Shown here: positions 26,816 through 35,543 of the stretch, in pieces
Position numbering within the stretch: position 1 is the stretch's first letter
Layout of the letters: the number at the start of each line of letters is the position of its first letter
Source of the DNA: Aquimarina sediminis
GTDB taxonomy: Bacteria; Bacteroidota; Bacteroidia; Flavobacteriales; Flavobacteriaceae
Direction: 5' to 3'
Length of the DNA: 64,000 bases
NCBI RefSeq assembly: GCF_002895435.1
Contig: NZ_POYJ01000001.1
Coordinates: 682,001-746,000 of the forward strand
Made by a program: the position numbers and the translations under genes
Notes under the pieces: generated by a model
Told to the model about the DNA's origin: nothing
The model's database searches: none
The model's input: the letters and a program-made list of their open reading frames with translations, nothing else

Positions 26816-26841
26816 TTTTACAAAACATTAAAACCAACTTA

Positions 26842-28632
26842 ATGAATTCAGAAGAAGAAAATAACGATTTTATATATGTTGACGGAAGAAAAATGTTTCT
26901 ACATGAGGATACTGAAGAAATAGTTGCTACAATCACATTTCCTGATTATCCGCATATAGAAGAAAAACTGCCTTTAAAAATAGTTGGTAAAATTAACGGT
27001 TTTTGGATAGATGAAAATAACAAAAAACTTTTCCAAAATAAAGGTTTAAATGAGACTGTTCTTTATGGGGAAAAGGTTAAAATTAAATTAATGACAACCA
27101 ATGTTTCTGATGAAAGAGAAATTGAGGTAGAGATAAAAGCAAAACAAGGGGGCAAATACATTGATCTAAAAACAAATGCAAAAACCTTAAAATTTACGGT
27201 CAAAGTAAAAAACAATCAGGCTATCTCAAATCCTTTTTATCTAGATCCGAATTGGTATAATGAAGAAACAGAAAGGTATAATTATAAAACTCATCAAACA
27301 GAAATTAATACAAACAAAGCATTAACTTTTGTTTTTGAAGCAAAGTTTGTAGATAGTAATCGTGTCTATGAATTGCCTAATGAGGATACTGATCAACTAA
27401 AGCCTATAACCTATCGCAGAAATTACGAAGAGCTTATAGGCTTGTTTAATACAAATAATAACGGAGAAAAGAATAAAGAACAGAATTATGAAAACAAATT
27501 CATAAATAGTAATTCTGAAATTAAAATCGTTGTTCATGAATTTATTAAAGAAGTAATCAGAAAAGACATCTCTGCTCCTGAAATTAAATCTCTAGTAGAA
27601 GAAAAATCAAAATTACTTTGGAATACAGCAGTAAAACATGCGCAAGGATTTATAGAAGTAGTTAAAAAGGAAAAAATCCTTTCAGAAAAAGTAAGAAGCG
27701 AAATGGGGCTTGATAAAGATGAGAAACTATATGAAGAAATACCAAAAAGAATAGATGCTAATTTGGATGACCGACCTTTATATTGGGCAAGAAACAAAAT
27801 GCAAACTTGGTTAAAACGAAATCCATTATTCAAAGACCAAATTAATCTAGAAACCTCTACTGTATATGACGATACCGAACTTGAAGATATCATCACATTA
27901 TTTGAAGAAAAAAGCAGGAATTATACTGGAATTGATTTTTCTAAGGCTGGGAATAAGAAAAAAGTATTGATTACTGGATTTGATCCGTTTCAATTAAATC
28001 CTGATATTAGTTTTAATAGTTCAATGGGTGCTAGTTCTACAACTACATTTAACCCTTCTGGAATTATTGCATTATACTTTAATGGAACTTTTGATAGTTA
28101 TTATATCCAAACTTGTATATTTCCTGTAAGGTATGAAGACTTTGATAAAAGCTTTGTTGAAAAGGTGGTTACAGCAAACATAAAAGAGATTGATTTAATA
28201 ATGACTACTAGTTTAAATGGAGGAAACCCAAGATTTGACATTGAAAAATTCGCAACTGAATTTAGAGGAGGTTTTCACGATAACTTAGGAATTGGTAATT
28301 CGGATACTCAATATGATTCATCAAGATTCATTGCTAATCAAAATCAAAACTACACGGAAACTACTCTACCTAATAAAAAGATATTTGGAGATAAAACTTC
28401 CATTATGCTTAAAGGCAATGAGGTGTATTTTGATACAAATAGGAGTCCTAAGGAAGGATCAGGAAGCAATTATTTGTCAAATGAAATAATGTATCGTTCG
28501 ACTAAAGTTCGAGATCAAATAGGTTCAAAAATACCTGTAGGACATTTTCATCTAGGAAATCTACGTTCTATATCAAGAGCAAATGAAGTAAAAAATGTAG
28601 TTTTTGAAATAATTAAAAAAATATTGAAATGA
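26842..28632 (+). CDS. Large protein with C-terminal pyroglutamyl-peptidase (C15)-like domain
   Basis: A 596-residue protein without signal peptide. Residues 1-190 look like an Ig-like beta domain ('IVGKINGFWIDENNKKLF', 'ETVLYGEKVKIKLMT') of a kind seen in flavobacterial secreted or type VI effector-like proteins. A helical linker (225-360) contains 'LDDRPLYWARNKM'. The C-terminal domain starts 'VLITGFDPFQLNP' at 375 and matches peptidase C15: Glu468 in 'FDIEKFA' and His570 in 'VGHFHLGNL', but the catalytic cysteine position has Ser546 ('YLSNEIMY'). The start at ATG 26842 excludes an upstream in-frame extension through a repeat. The stop overlaps the next gene by four bases. An effector with an immunity partner is an inference. 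Confidence 0.65.
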   Translation: MNSEEENNDFIYVDGRKMFLHEDTEEIVATITFPDYPHIEEKLPLKIVGKINGFWIDENNKKLFQNKGLNETVLYGEKVKIKLMTTNVSDEREIEVEIKAKQGGKYIDLKTNAKTLKFTVKVKNNQAISNPFYLDPNWYNEETERYNYKTHQTEINTNKALTFVFEAKFVDSNRVYELPNEDTDQLKPITYRRNYEELIGLFNTNNNGEKNKEQNYENKFINSNSEIKIVVHEFIKEVIRKDISAPEIKSLVEEKSKLLWNTAVKHAQGFIEVVKKEKILSEKVRSEMGLDKDEKLYEEIPKRIDANLDDRPLYWARNKMQTWLKRNPLFKDQINLETSTVYDDTELEDIITLFEEKSRNYTGIDFSKAGNKKKVLITGFDPFQLNPDISFNSSMGASSTTTFNPSGIIALYFNGTFDSYYIQTCIFPVRYEDFDKSFVEKVVTANIKEIDLIMTTSLNGGNPRFDIEKFATEFRGGFHDNLGIGNSDTQYDSSRFIANQNQNYTETTLPNKKIFGDKTSIMLKGNEVYFDTNRSPKEGSGSNYLSNEIMYRSTKVRDQIGSKIPVGHFHLGNLRSISRANEVKNVVFEIIKKILK

Positions 28633-29108
28633 AAATAGTAAAATTATTGTTAATTTTATTTTCTCCACTATCACTTATTGGGCAACCTACAGGGGAGGAA
28701 AATTATACTAAGGTTAAACTTATTTTTTCTAATTGTTCAAAAGACACTCTTTTCTTTAAAAAATTAAGCTCAGATAAATTTGTTTCTAAAAAAGGGGATT
28801 ATCAATTGAGTTTTAAAACTGTAAGTATAGAAGACAATGAAGTAGTAGATATTACTGAAAATACTTGGTTCTTAAAAGACCACTTATTTATTGTAAAATA
28901 TGTTTCATCTTTAGATTTAGTTCCTAAAGACAATATTCCAGACAAAAAATGGAATTTAAAAATAAAGATGTATAAGAAGAAAAAGGAAATGACTGTTACT
29001 CTTAAACTTTATCAAGAGGAAAATATCATTCTTTCAATTCCATTCAAAAAGGGAAATTATGAAGTAACTGATCCAGAAAACCCTATATTAATAAAAGTAA
29101 AAGGCTAA
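28629..29108 (+). CDS. Exported protein of unknown function, partner of the C15-like gene
   Basis: A 159-residue protein with a signal peptide (1-18, ending 'LIGQ') and no lipobox. The mature part is lysine-rich and mostly beta strands, with no recognised motif. Its start overlaps the stop of the large C15-like gene (ATGA), so the two are translated together. A periplasmic immunity protein for a secreted peptidase-like effector is one reading; a second exported accessory factor is another. A TAAC...GTTA hairpin follows directly. Confidence 0.6.
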   Translation: MKIVKLLLILFSPLSLIGQPTGEENYTKVKLIFSNCSKDTLFFKKLSSDKFVSKKGDYQLSFKTVSIEDNEVVDITENTWFLKDHLFIVKYVSSLDLVPKDNIPDKKWNLKIKMYKKKKEMTVTLKLYQEENIILSIPFKKGNYEVTDPENPILIKVKG

Positions 29109-29184
29109 CGAAAACGTTTTGTAACAATTTGTATAATGCATATGCACCCTTCTGGATACAAACGCATCATACAGAAATGTTAGC
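29104..29184. repeat. Intergenic hairpin with GCTAAC/GTTAGC ends
   Basis: GCTAAC (29104-29109) overlaps the upstream stop codon and pairs with GTTAGC (29179-29184). Inside, TGTATAATGC and GCATCATACA extend the stem imperfectly. It closes the C15-like/partner unit. Confidence 0.65.
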
Positions 29185-29215
29185 ATTAAAATAAGATGTA
29201 AAAAGATTATAATAG

Positions 29216-29671
29216 ATGAGAACTTATCCAGAAAACATTAAAAAACTAGAAAAAAAACACAGTTTTAGTTTTCCTTTAGATAACAAAAAGTTAGAGCTTA
29301 TTCATAATAATGTTATTTTACGTAATGATATTGCATACATATTTTTCAAATCCAGAATCTTAAATTCACTGAAAACACAAAATCTATTTGAAAACGAATT
29401 ATCCAGTGAGTCATTTTTGGACGAAAAATTTAACCAAACAGATAGACTTAAAATTTATAAAGCAATAAAAAATCAGCTTCCTCTGCCAATTAGTGAGAGA
29501 AAGAAATTGAGTTTGTATTCTTTGTTTAAGTTAAATGAAAAACCAAAAATCGACACTAGAGTATTAACAATTAAAGACTTAATTTTTGATTTAATCAAGC
29601 AAAACAGATTAACTATTAAGAGGGAATTTGAAACATTTTTTAAAAATGAGCTTGAAAGCTTAAAATACTAA
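29216..29671 (+). CDS. Hypothetical protein, hairpin-bounded orphan
   Basis: A 151-residue, highly charged and probably helical protein with no signal peptide, membrane helix or recognised motif ('LIHNNVILRNDIAYIFFKSRIL', in part, is its most distinctive segment). It lies alone between hairpins at 29104-29184 and 29672-29727. The length and codon use look like a real gene. Function unknown. Confidence 0.55.
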   Translation: MRTYPENIKKLEKKHSFSFPLDNKKLELIHNNVILRNDIAYIFFKSRILNSLKTQNLFENELSSESFLDEKFNQTDRLKIYKAIKNQLPLPISERKKLSLYSLFKLNEKPKIDTRVLTIKDLIFDLIKQNRLTIKREFETFFKNELESLKY

Positions 29672-29727
29672 AACGACACTACAACAATATGTAAAAATGC
29701 ATTAAAACGTATTTTACACTAAACGTT
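29672..29727. repeat. Intergenic hairpin with AACG/CGTT ends
   Basis: AACGACACTACAAC followed by ATGTAAAAATGC pairs imperfectly with GCATTAAAACGTATTTTAC and ACTAAACGTT. It follows the orphan gene's stop codon, as the other hairpins in this region do. Confidence 0.5.
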
Positions 29728-30023
29728 ATTTAATTCGCATCAAGAGGTATAAAAAAAGTAAAAGATTTTTAAAGGAAAATGATGTTAGCAAGCTATCAAT
29801 AAAGCTTGGTACTCTTTTGCGTATTCTGAAATCTCCTCCAAAGATTCTACTAAAAAGTTCGAACTTCGAATGCTCTGGTCCCTATCAACTTACCTCACTA
29901 ATATTCTTTAACAGTTGTAAAGAAGCGCAAAAAACACAAGGTTTTTATAAAAACCGATAGACAAAATTAGTAACAGACCAAACAAATTCTTTTTTCCCAA
30001 GCTATTTTCTTTTCTTTGTATTT
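29728..30023. other. Remaining intergenic region before recQ
   Basis: Together with the hairpin it forms a 352-base gap. On the minus strand 29805-29893 encodes a protein-like tail ('NFLVESLEEISEYAKEYQAL') that ends in a stop but has an upstream in-frame stop as well, so it may be a remnant. GTTCGAAC at 29857 looks like a tRNA T-loop but no tRNA can be folded. The recQ promoter must lie near 29985-30015 but has no clear consensus. Confidence 0.4.
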
Positions 30024-32144
30024 ATGCCAGATCAACAACAACTTTTACATACACTAAAAGAGTATTTTGGGTATGATAGTTTTAGACCCTTACAACAAGA
30101 AATCATTGATTCTGTCTTTGATAAAAAAGACAACCTTGTTATAATGCCTACAGGTGGGGGTAAATCGATATGTTATCAACTACCCGCTCTATTACTGCCA
30201 GGTGTAACATTGGTGATTTCTCCTTTAATTGCATTAATGAAAGATCAGGTAGATGGTCTTATGGCTAATGGTATTCAGGCAGCTTACATTAATAGTAGCC
30301 AAACCGAAAATGAACAACAAGAGATTTATCAAAAGCTTATAAATAAAGAGATTAAACTACTTTATATCGCTCCAGAAAGTCTTTCATTTTTGGATACTAT
30401 TCTTTCTCAAATAACCATCAGTCTAATCGCTATAGATGAGGCACATTGTATTTCTGCTTGGGGACATGATTTTAGACCGGCTTATACACAATTGGGATAC
30501 CTTAAAAACAGATTTCCCGAAACACCTGTAATCGCATTAACCGCTACAGCAGATAAAGCAACACGCCAAGATATTTGTGAACAACTAAATATTAAAGATG
30601 CTACCCAGCATCTGGCATCTTTTGATCGCAAAAACTTAAGCCTCGAAGTACGTCCTGGAAACAAAAGAATTGAACAAATCATTGATTTCCTTCAAAACAA
30701 ACCTAATGATAGTGGTATTATCTATTGCCTAAGTAGAAAAACCACAGAAACACTTGTCGAAAAACTACAAAACCAAGGCTTTAACGCAGAAGCATATCAT
30801 GCTGGTATTGACCATGCTAAACGCTCAAAGGTCCAGGAAGGGTTTATTAATGATACTGTACAGATAGTATGTGCTACCATCGCTTTTGGAATGGGGATAG
30901 ACAAGTCTAATGTACGTTGGGTGATTCATTACAATTTACCAAAAAATATTGAAGGATACTATCAGGAGATTGGACGAGCCGGTCGAGACGGAATACCATC
31001 CTCTACCCTTCTCTTTCATAGTTATGCAGATGTAGTACAACTACAAAAATTTGCCAATATGTCTGGAAACCAGGAAGTACAATTGGCAAAATTGGATCGC
31101 ATGAAACAATATGCAGACTCTTTAAGTTGCCGTCGCAAAATTTTGCTAAGCTATTTTGGAGAATTAATAGAAGATAATTGCGGTAATTGTGACGTTTGTA
31201 AAAACCCACCAACTTTTATCAATGGAACCATTATTGCACAAAAAGTATTATCTACAGTAGTCCGTTGTAAAGAACAAGAGCCAATAGGAACTATTATTGA
31301 TGTATTACGAGGTGCACAAAACGCTGCGGTATATGACAAAGAATATCAAAAGATTAAAACTTATGGAATTGGTAATGATATTGCCTGGAGAGACTGGCAG
31401 CAATATATTATCCAATTAATTAACCAAGGGTATCTTGAAATTGCATTTCATCAAAATAATAAATTGAAGCTTACTTCACTTTCTCGAAAAGTATTATTTG
31501 AAGGAGAAAAAGTAAGCCTTGCCCATCTTAAAGAGTTTGAAAAAGTAAAACAAGTCGCAATAGAACAAATCGATAAGGGCGCCGCTCCAAATTTATTTGA
31601 AAAGCTAAGACAACTACGACTAGAATTAGCTAAAGAAGCAGGTATTCCTGCCTACCAGATTTTTAGTGACGCCTCACTTAAAGAAATGGAAAAATTTCGA
31701 CCTGTTAATGATGATGAATTTATGCAAATCAGTGGTGTAGGCCGAAAAAAAATGCAAAATTATGGATATCAATTCATTAAAGCAATCATTGATTTCTCTG
31801 CTGAGAAAACAAAAAAGAAGAGAAAGACAAGTACTAAAAAAGGAAATACATATAAAGAAACGCTAGCTTTATATAAAGAAGGTCTATCAATCGAAGAAAT
31901 AACGGTTAAACGTAAACTAGCACAATCAACCATCTTTTCTCATATTATGAAACTATATGAAGATGGAGAGGAAATAGATTTGAAACAATTCGTTAGCAAG
32001 GAAGATATAAAATCAGTTAGACAAGCAAAAGAAGAATTGGATAACCCGGATACATTAAAAAGCTATTTCGATCATTTCGAGCAAGCGATTGACTATAACA
32101 CAATTAAATTAGCCTTAACCATTTTAGAAGAAAAGGATACATAA
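30024..32144 (+). CDS. recQ: ATP-dependent DNA helicase RecQ
   Basis: A 706-residue superfamily 2 helicase. The Walker A motif 'PTGGGKS' is at 42-48 and Walker B 'DEAH' at 138-141, then motifs 'ALTATAD' and 'QEIGRAGRDG'. The zinc-binding RQC domain shows 'CRRK' and 'CGNCDVC' near 368-390, and an HRDC domain (about 515-595) with 'FMQISGVGRKKMQNYG' follows. A C-terminal helix-turn-helix extension ('YKEGLSIEEITVKRKLAQSTI') is the helicase-tail domain found in Bacteroidota and Firmicutes RecQ. It unwinds forks and recombination intermediates. Confidence 0.96.
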   Translation: MPDQQQLLHTLKEYFGYDSFRPLQQEIIDSVFDKKDNLVIMPTGGGKSICYQLPALLLPGVTLVISPLIALMKDQVDGLMANGIQAAYINSSQTENEQQEIYQKLINKEIKLLYIAPESLSFLDTILSQITISLIAIDEAHCISAWGHDFRPAYTQLGYLKNRFPETPVIALTATADKATRQDICEQLNIKDATQHLASFDRKNLSLEVRPGNKRIEQIIDFLQNKPNDSGIIYCLSRKTTETLVEKLQNQGFNAEAYHAGIDHAKRSKVQEGFINDTVQIVCATIAFGMGIDKSNVRWVIHYNLPKNIEGYYQEIGRAGRDGIPSSTLLFHSYADVVQLQKFANMSGNQEVQLAKLDRMKQYADSLSCRRKILLSYFGELIEDNCGNCDVCKNPPTFINGTIIAQKVLSTVVRCKEQEPIGTIIDVLRGAQNAAVYDKEYQKIKTYGIGNDIAWRDWQQYIIQLINQGYLEIAFHQNNKLKLTSLSRKVLFEGEKVSLAHLKEFEKVKQVAIEQIDKGAAPNLFEKLRQLRLELAKEAGIPAYQIFSDASLKEMEKFRPVNDDEFMQISGVGRKKMQNYGYQFIKAIIDFSAEKTKKKRKTSTKKGNTYKETLALYKEGLSIEEITVKRKLAQSTIFSHIMKLYEDGEEIDLKQFVSKEDIKSVRQAKEELDNPDTLKSYFDHFEQAIDYNTIKLALTILEEKDT

Positions 32145-32456
32145 GATTAAGGTACTTTTTTAATATAAACGTTTATTACTCTTCCTATTATACCTCCTTG
32201 TAAGGTACAAATCCACATTGCTATTTACTAATAAAGGATATTGGTAATTCGAAAAACAAATTATCTTACCTAACTCTATATTCTATAAAAGAGTGGCAAG
32301 TTTTAAAAAAAACTAATTAGCTTCATACCTATAAATCAAATAATATTTCGTAATTTATTTACTGTTAATCCGTATAATTAAAGGAGAATCATTTTTTTTA
32401 TGCCAACTAAAATTGTTTTTCTCTTGACTTAAAATCATTTAAACCTTTAATTATCA
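32145..32456. other. Intergenic region between recQ and the hybrid kinase
   Basis: A 312-base AT-rich gap with no ORF, hairpin or repeat that I could support. AAAGGAGAA at 32380-32388 is purine-rich but too far from the kinase start to be its ribosome binding site. Confidence 0.5.
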
Positions 32457-34646
32457 ATGAAATATGTGTTTCTATTCTTGTTTTTTCTGAATACACTTTC
32501 TTTTCATGCGCAACAAAGAGAGGGTAAAAGCTATCTAGAAAAGTTAAAAGATTCTGCAATAGTTTTGCATTTGGAATACAAATTTATCGAAGCCCTAAAG
32601 GTGAATATCCAATATCTAAGAGAGGCACAAAATCTCAAAGATACAATCTCCACTATCGATGCATACAATGCTATTGCATCGGGTTATGCAGAAATTGGAG
32701 ATACTATTTTGGCTAAAGAAAATTTGTTTAAATCTTACAAATACACTCAATTAATAGATAATGATACTACCAAAGCAAATACATACATGGACTTTGGTAA
32801 TTTTTATTCCAGAGGACTGAAAAAATTAGACAGTTCACTTTACTACTATAAAAAATCATACAAAATTTTTGAAAAGATAAAAGATTCTTTGGGTATGGCT
32901 CAATTGTCATATAATGCATTTTATGCCGCATATGATGCTAATGAACTAGATAATGCTTTTTTTTATGTATCCAAACTAAATGAACTCAGAAAACATGTTC
33001 CTTACCCGGCAGTCTTATGTGGTATTGATTCTAATTTTTCGCTGTATTATGCTGCCATAGGAAATTATGACCTCTCTGAAAAACATGTAAGAAAAGCTAT
33101 AATATTAGCAGAAAAAGAAAACTTAACCAAGGATATCAAAGATTTGCATAAAACATTAGGAGAGATTTTATACAAACAAAAAAAATATACAGAAGCCTCT
33201 AAGGTTTTATTAAAATATATTGATCTAGAAGAAGTCAATATCAGTGTGAATAAAGAAAAAGAGTATCAAGATTTTATTGCAAAGTATGAAATTGAAGAAT
33301 ATCGAAATCATATTAAATTTATGGATACCAAAAATAAGCTTCAAAAAGAAATACTTAAAAACAAAAACTTAGTTAACCAATTTCTCATTTGGGTATCAAT
33401 ATTATTCATTTGTCTTTTATCAATACTCTTATATATTATTCATAAAAGAAAACAACTTATCACAACGCTTAAAAATAAAAATGAACTAATCATTGCCGAA
33501 AAAAACAGAACAGAAAAGTTGACAAGTCAAAAAACCAAACTTCTATCTACCATTAGTCACGAACTTAGAACTCCTTTACACGGGATTATCGGAATTAGTG
33601 CTTTTTTATTAGATAACCCTGAGTTAAAAAAATATTCGGAAGAAATTAACTCTTTAAAATTTTCGGCAGATTATCTACACTCACTTATAAATGATGTACT
33701 TAGTTATAGTAGTCTAGATACTAAAAAAAATAATAAGATAATTCTGGAGCATTTTGACTTAAGAGAAATGACAAATAAAATAGTCTCTTCTTTTGATTAC
33801 TTCAAAACTCAAAATAACAACCAGATTGTAATTAATATCGGCTCAGAAGTTAATCAGTATATTATTGGCGATCATTTAAAACTTACTCAAGTTTTAATGA
33901 ATCTAATTGGTAATTCCTGCAAGTTTACAGAAAACGGTACTATTTCTCTTAATATAAGTAAGCTTAGAAACACATCATCAGAGACCACTTTACATTTTAG
34001 AGTTTCTGATAATGGATCAGGAATTCCTAAAGAGAAATTAGAACGGATTTTTGAAGAGTTCGAACAGGTTTCTCCTAACTCAAATTCCAAGCACATAGGG
34101 TCAGGATTAGGCCTTACAATTATCAAAAAGATATTAGATTTACATGGTTCCAAGATTAATGTAGAGAGTACATTGGGCGTAGGTTCGTCTTTTTTCTTTG
34201 CAATTACTTTTCCGATTGGTAATAAGAAAATGGCTGTTAACAATAGGCTAAAAAAGGAATTATCAAAGAGTAATTTACTGATTAACAAAAAATGTCTCGT
34301 TGTTGATGATAACAAAATTAACAGATTGGTTTCTAAAAAAACTTTGGAAAAAGAAGGTGTTTTAATAACATTAACAAGCAATGCAAGAGAGGCAATAAAA
34401 CTACTAAGAAGCAATACTGATTCTTTTGATTTTGTACTTATGGATATAAACATGCCACAAATAAACGGATATGAAGCCACCAAAATAATTAGAACATTCA
34501 ATAAAAAGATACCGATTATTGCTCTAACAGCAGTGGATCTAGAAAATTACCAAACTAAAATTCACGAATGCGGTATGGATGGTGCCATTACGAAGCCTTT
34601 TGATATTAAATCGCTAAATAAATCAATCTCAAAATACATCAAATAA
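32457..34646 (+). CDS. TPR-containing hybrid sensor histidine kinase/response regulator
   Basis: A 729-residue protein with a signal peptide (1-18), periplasmic tetratricopeptide repeats (about 35-255), a coiled segment, one transmembrane helix (308-329), a HisKA domain with phosphoacceptor His368 in 'STISHELRTPLHGIIG', a HATPase domain ('NLIGNSCKFTENG', 'GSGLGLTIIKK') and a C-terminal receiver domain with Asp663 in 'FVLMDINMPQ' and 'ITKPF'. It lacks an output domain, so the signal must pass to another protein by phosphotransfer. The gene is transcribed alone. Confidence 0.93.
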   Translation: MKYVFLFLFFLNTLSFHAQQREGKSYLEKLKDSAIVLHLEYKFIEALKVNIQYLREAQNLKDTISTIDAYNAIASGYAEIGDTILAKENLFKSYKYTQLIDNDTTKANTYMDFGNFYSRGLKKLDSSLYYYKKSYKIFEKIKDSLGMAQLSYNAFYAAYDANELDNAFFYVSKLNELRKHVPYPAVLCGIDSNFSLYYAAIGNYDLSEKHVRKAIILAEKENLTKDIKDLHKTLGEILYKQKKYTEASKVLLKYIDLEEVNISVNKEKEYQDFIAKYEIEEYRNHIKFMDTKNKLQKEILKNKNLVNQFLIWVSILFICLLSILLYIIHKRKQLITTLKNKNELIIAEKNRTEKLTSQKTKLLSTISHELRTPLHGIIGISAFLLDNPELKKYSEEINSLKFSADYLHSLINDVLSYSSLDTKKNNKIILEHFDLREMTNKIVSSFDYFKTQNNNQIVINIGSEVNQYIIGDHLKLTQVLMNLIGNSCKFTENGTISLNISKLRNTSSETTLHFRVSDNGSGIPKEKLERIFEEFEQVSPNSNSKHIGSGLGLTIIKKILDLHGSKINVESTLGVGSSFFFAITFPIGNKKMAVNNRLKKELSKSNLLINKKCLVVDDNKINRLVSKKTLEKEGVLITLTSNAREAIKLLRSNTDSFDFVLMDINMPQINGYEATKIIRTFNKKIPIIALTAVDLENYQTKIHECGMDGAITKPFDIKSLNKSISKYIK

Positions 34647-34648
34647 AA

Positions 34649-34689
34649 TGGTCTAAGACTAAATTATAAATCTTTGTTTTTCAGACCAT
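34649..34689. terminator. Weak bidirectional hairpin between convergent genes
   Basis: TGGTCT and AGACCA pair across a 29-base AT-rich loop, with TTTGTTTTT inside. It lies between the convergent kinase and mutarotase-like genes, so it may terminate one of them. Confidence 0.4.
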
Positions 34690-34728
34690 CTCCAATATCA
34701 CCAAATTGACATATGATATATTATAAGA

Positions 34729-35529
34729 TCAGGAAACTGAAGGGGAAATAACGACTTCAAATTTTTCATACCCCGAACTATGATCAAACCCTGTGTGTAA
34801 ATCACCCGTAGTAACACTTGGCGGGTAAAAAGTTATGGGTTCTATACATACCATATTCTTTACTTCACTCCATAACATGATATGTCTATAACCACTAGTT
34901 CTTAACCTTACTCCAAGGTTTCCATTATTTTCTAAAGTTAAATCTTTACATTTTTCTAGTAAAAAAGCCTTAGCTCCAACCTCTAGAATATTGTCTAACG
35001 AAATGCTTTTGTCTTCAGTTCTAATAACAAAATCATGATTATAAACCTTAAATGCAGGGTGAAAACCTAACATAAAAGGCATATTTACTTCAGATGTTAT
35101 TTCAAATAATATCTTTAATCCTTCATTGGTAATTGCAAATGTTTTTAAGAATTTAAAATCATATGGCCAATTCAATTTTTTCAAAGAAGATTTATGAGGA
35201 AACTTTGGATTAGATACCAAAGTATTAGCGCTATATTTTTTATAAAAACTAGCAGTAGTACTATCTGTTTTTTCAGTAGAATAATCTAATGTTCGTAAAA
35301 TACCATGCTGATCGAGTTTTGAGTCTCCTCTAGGCGTTACTACAGAAAAATTATTTCCTTTTGTTGCTCCAATGATAGGAAACATTTCAATTTCTGTACT
35401 CCCCCATCCTGCATCCTCTTTTTGATGCATTATTTCTATATCATTTACCAGATAACTTACTAATTCTCCTTTGTCAATTGTAACAGAAGATTTCTTATCA
35501 GCACTATACAGTTTCACTATATCTTTCAT
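34729..35529 (-). CDS. Aldose 1-epimerase-like (galactose mutarotase superfamily) protein
   Basis: A 266-residue protein with the mutarotase beta-sandwich pattern: 'GELVSYLVNDIEIMHQKED', 'EMFPIIGATKGN', 'DQHGILRTLDYS' and 'FMLGFHPAFKVY', where the two histidines correspond to the catalytic pair. The divergent form resembles the LacX/YeaD-like group acting on hexose phosphates or unknown sugars. It is the last gene of a minus-strand run with the MOSC and TruA-like genes, separated by only 14 bases from MOSC. Confidence 0.82.
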   Translation of the reverse strand: MKDIVKLYSADKKSSVTIDKGELVSYLVNDIEIMHQKEDAGWGSTEIEMFPIIGATKGNNFSVVTPRGDSKLDQHGILRTLDYSTEKTDSTTASFYKKYSANTLVSNPKFPHKSSLKKLNWPYDFKFLKTFAITNEGLKILFEITSEVNMPFMLGFHPAFKVYNHDFVIRTEDKSISLDNILEVGAKAFLLEKCKDLTLENNGNLGVRLRTSGYRHIMLWSEVKNMVCIEPITFYPPSVTTGDLHTGFDHSSGYEKFEVVISPSVS

Positions 35530-35543
35530 ATATAATTGAGTAC

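Larger units (their letters stand above)
26290..26841. other. Non-coding region with palindrome and dispersed repeat
   Basis: This 552-base stretch before the pyroglutamyl-peptidase-like gene has higher GC than its surroundings and no convincing ORF. It contains a hairpin with perfect 11-base ends (26399-26466) and a block (26742-26815) that recurs before the SUMF1-like gene at 60735-60810. An in-frame extension of the downstream gene to 26686 runs through the repeat and is discounted. Confidence 0.55.

Noticed and set aside
26686-26841. In-frame N-terminal extension of the C15-like protein by 52 residues
   Set aside because: The extension is cysteine-rich and runs through the dispersed repeat shared with 60735-60810, which is non-coding there. 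The ATG at 26842 gives an ordinary start.
1837-29727. Integron attC sites
   Set aside because: The hairpin ends do not match the RYYYAAC/GTTRRRY cores as a set, and no integrase gene is in the window.
29840-29890. tRNA-like GTTCGAAC T-loop
   Set aside because: No acceptor, D or anticodon stems can be paired around it on either strand.
33887-34501. 204-residue minus-strand open frame
   Set aside because: It lies entirely inside the hybrid histidine kinase gene, is the mirror of conserved kinase motifs and has no protein-like pattern of its own.
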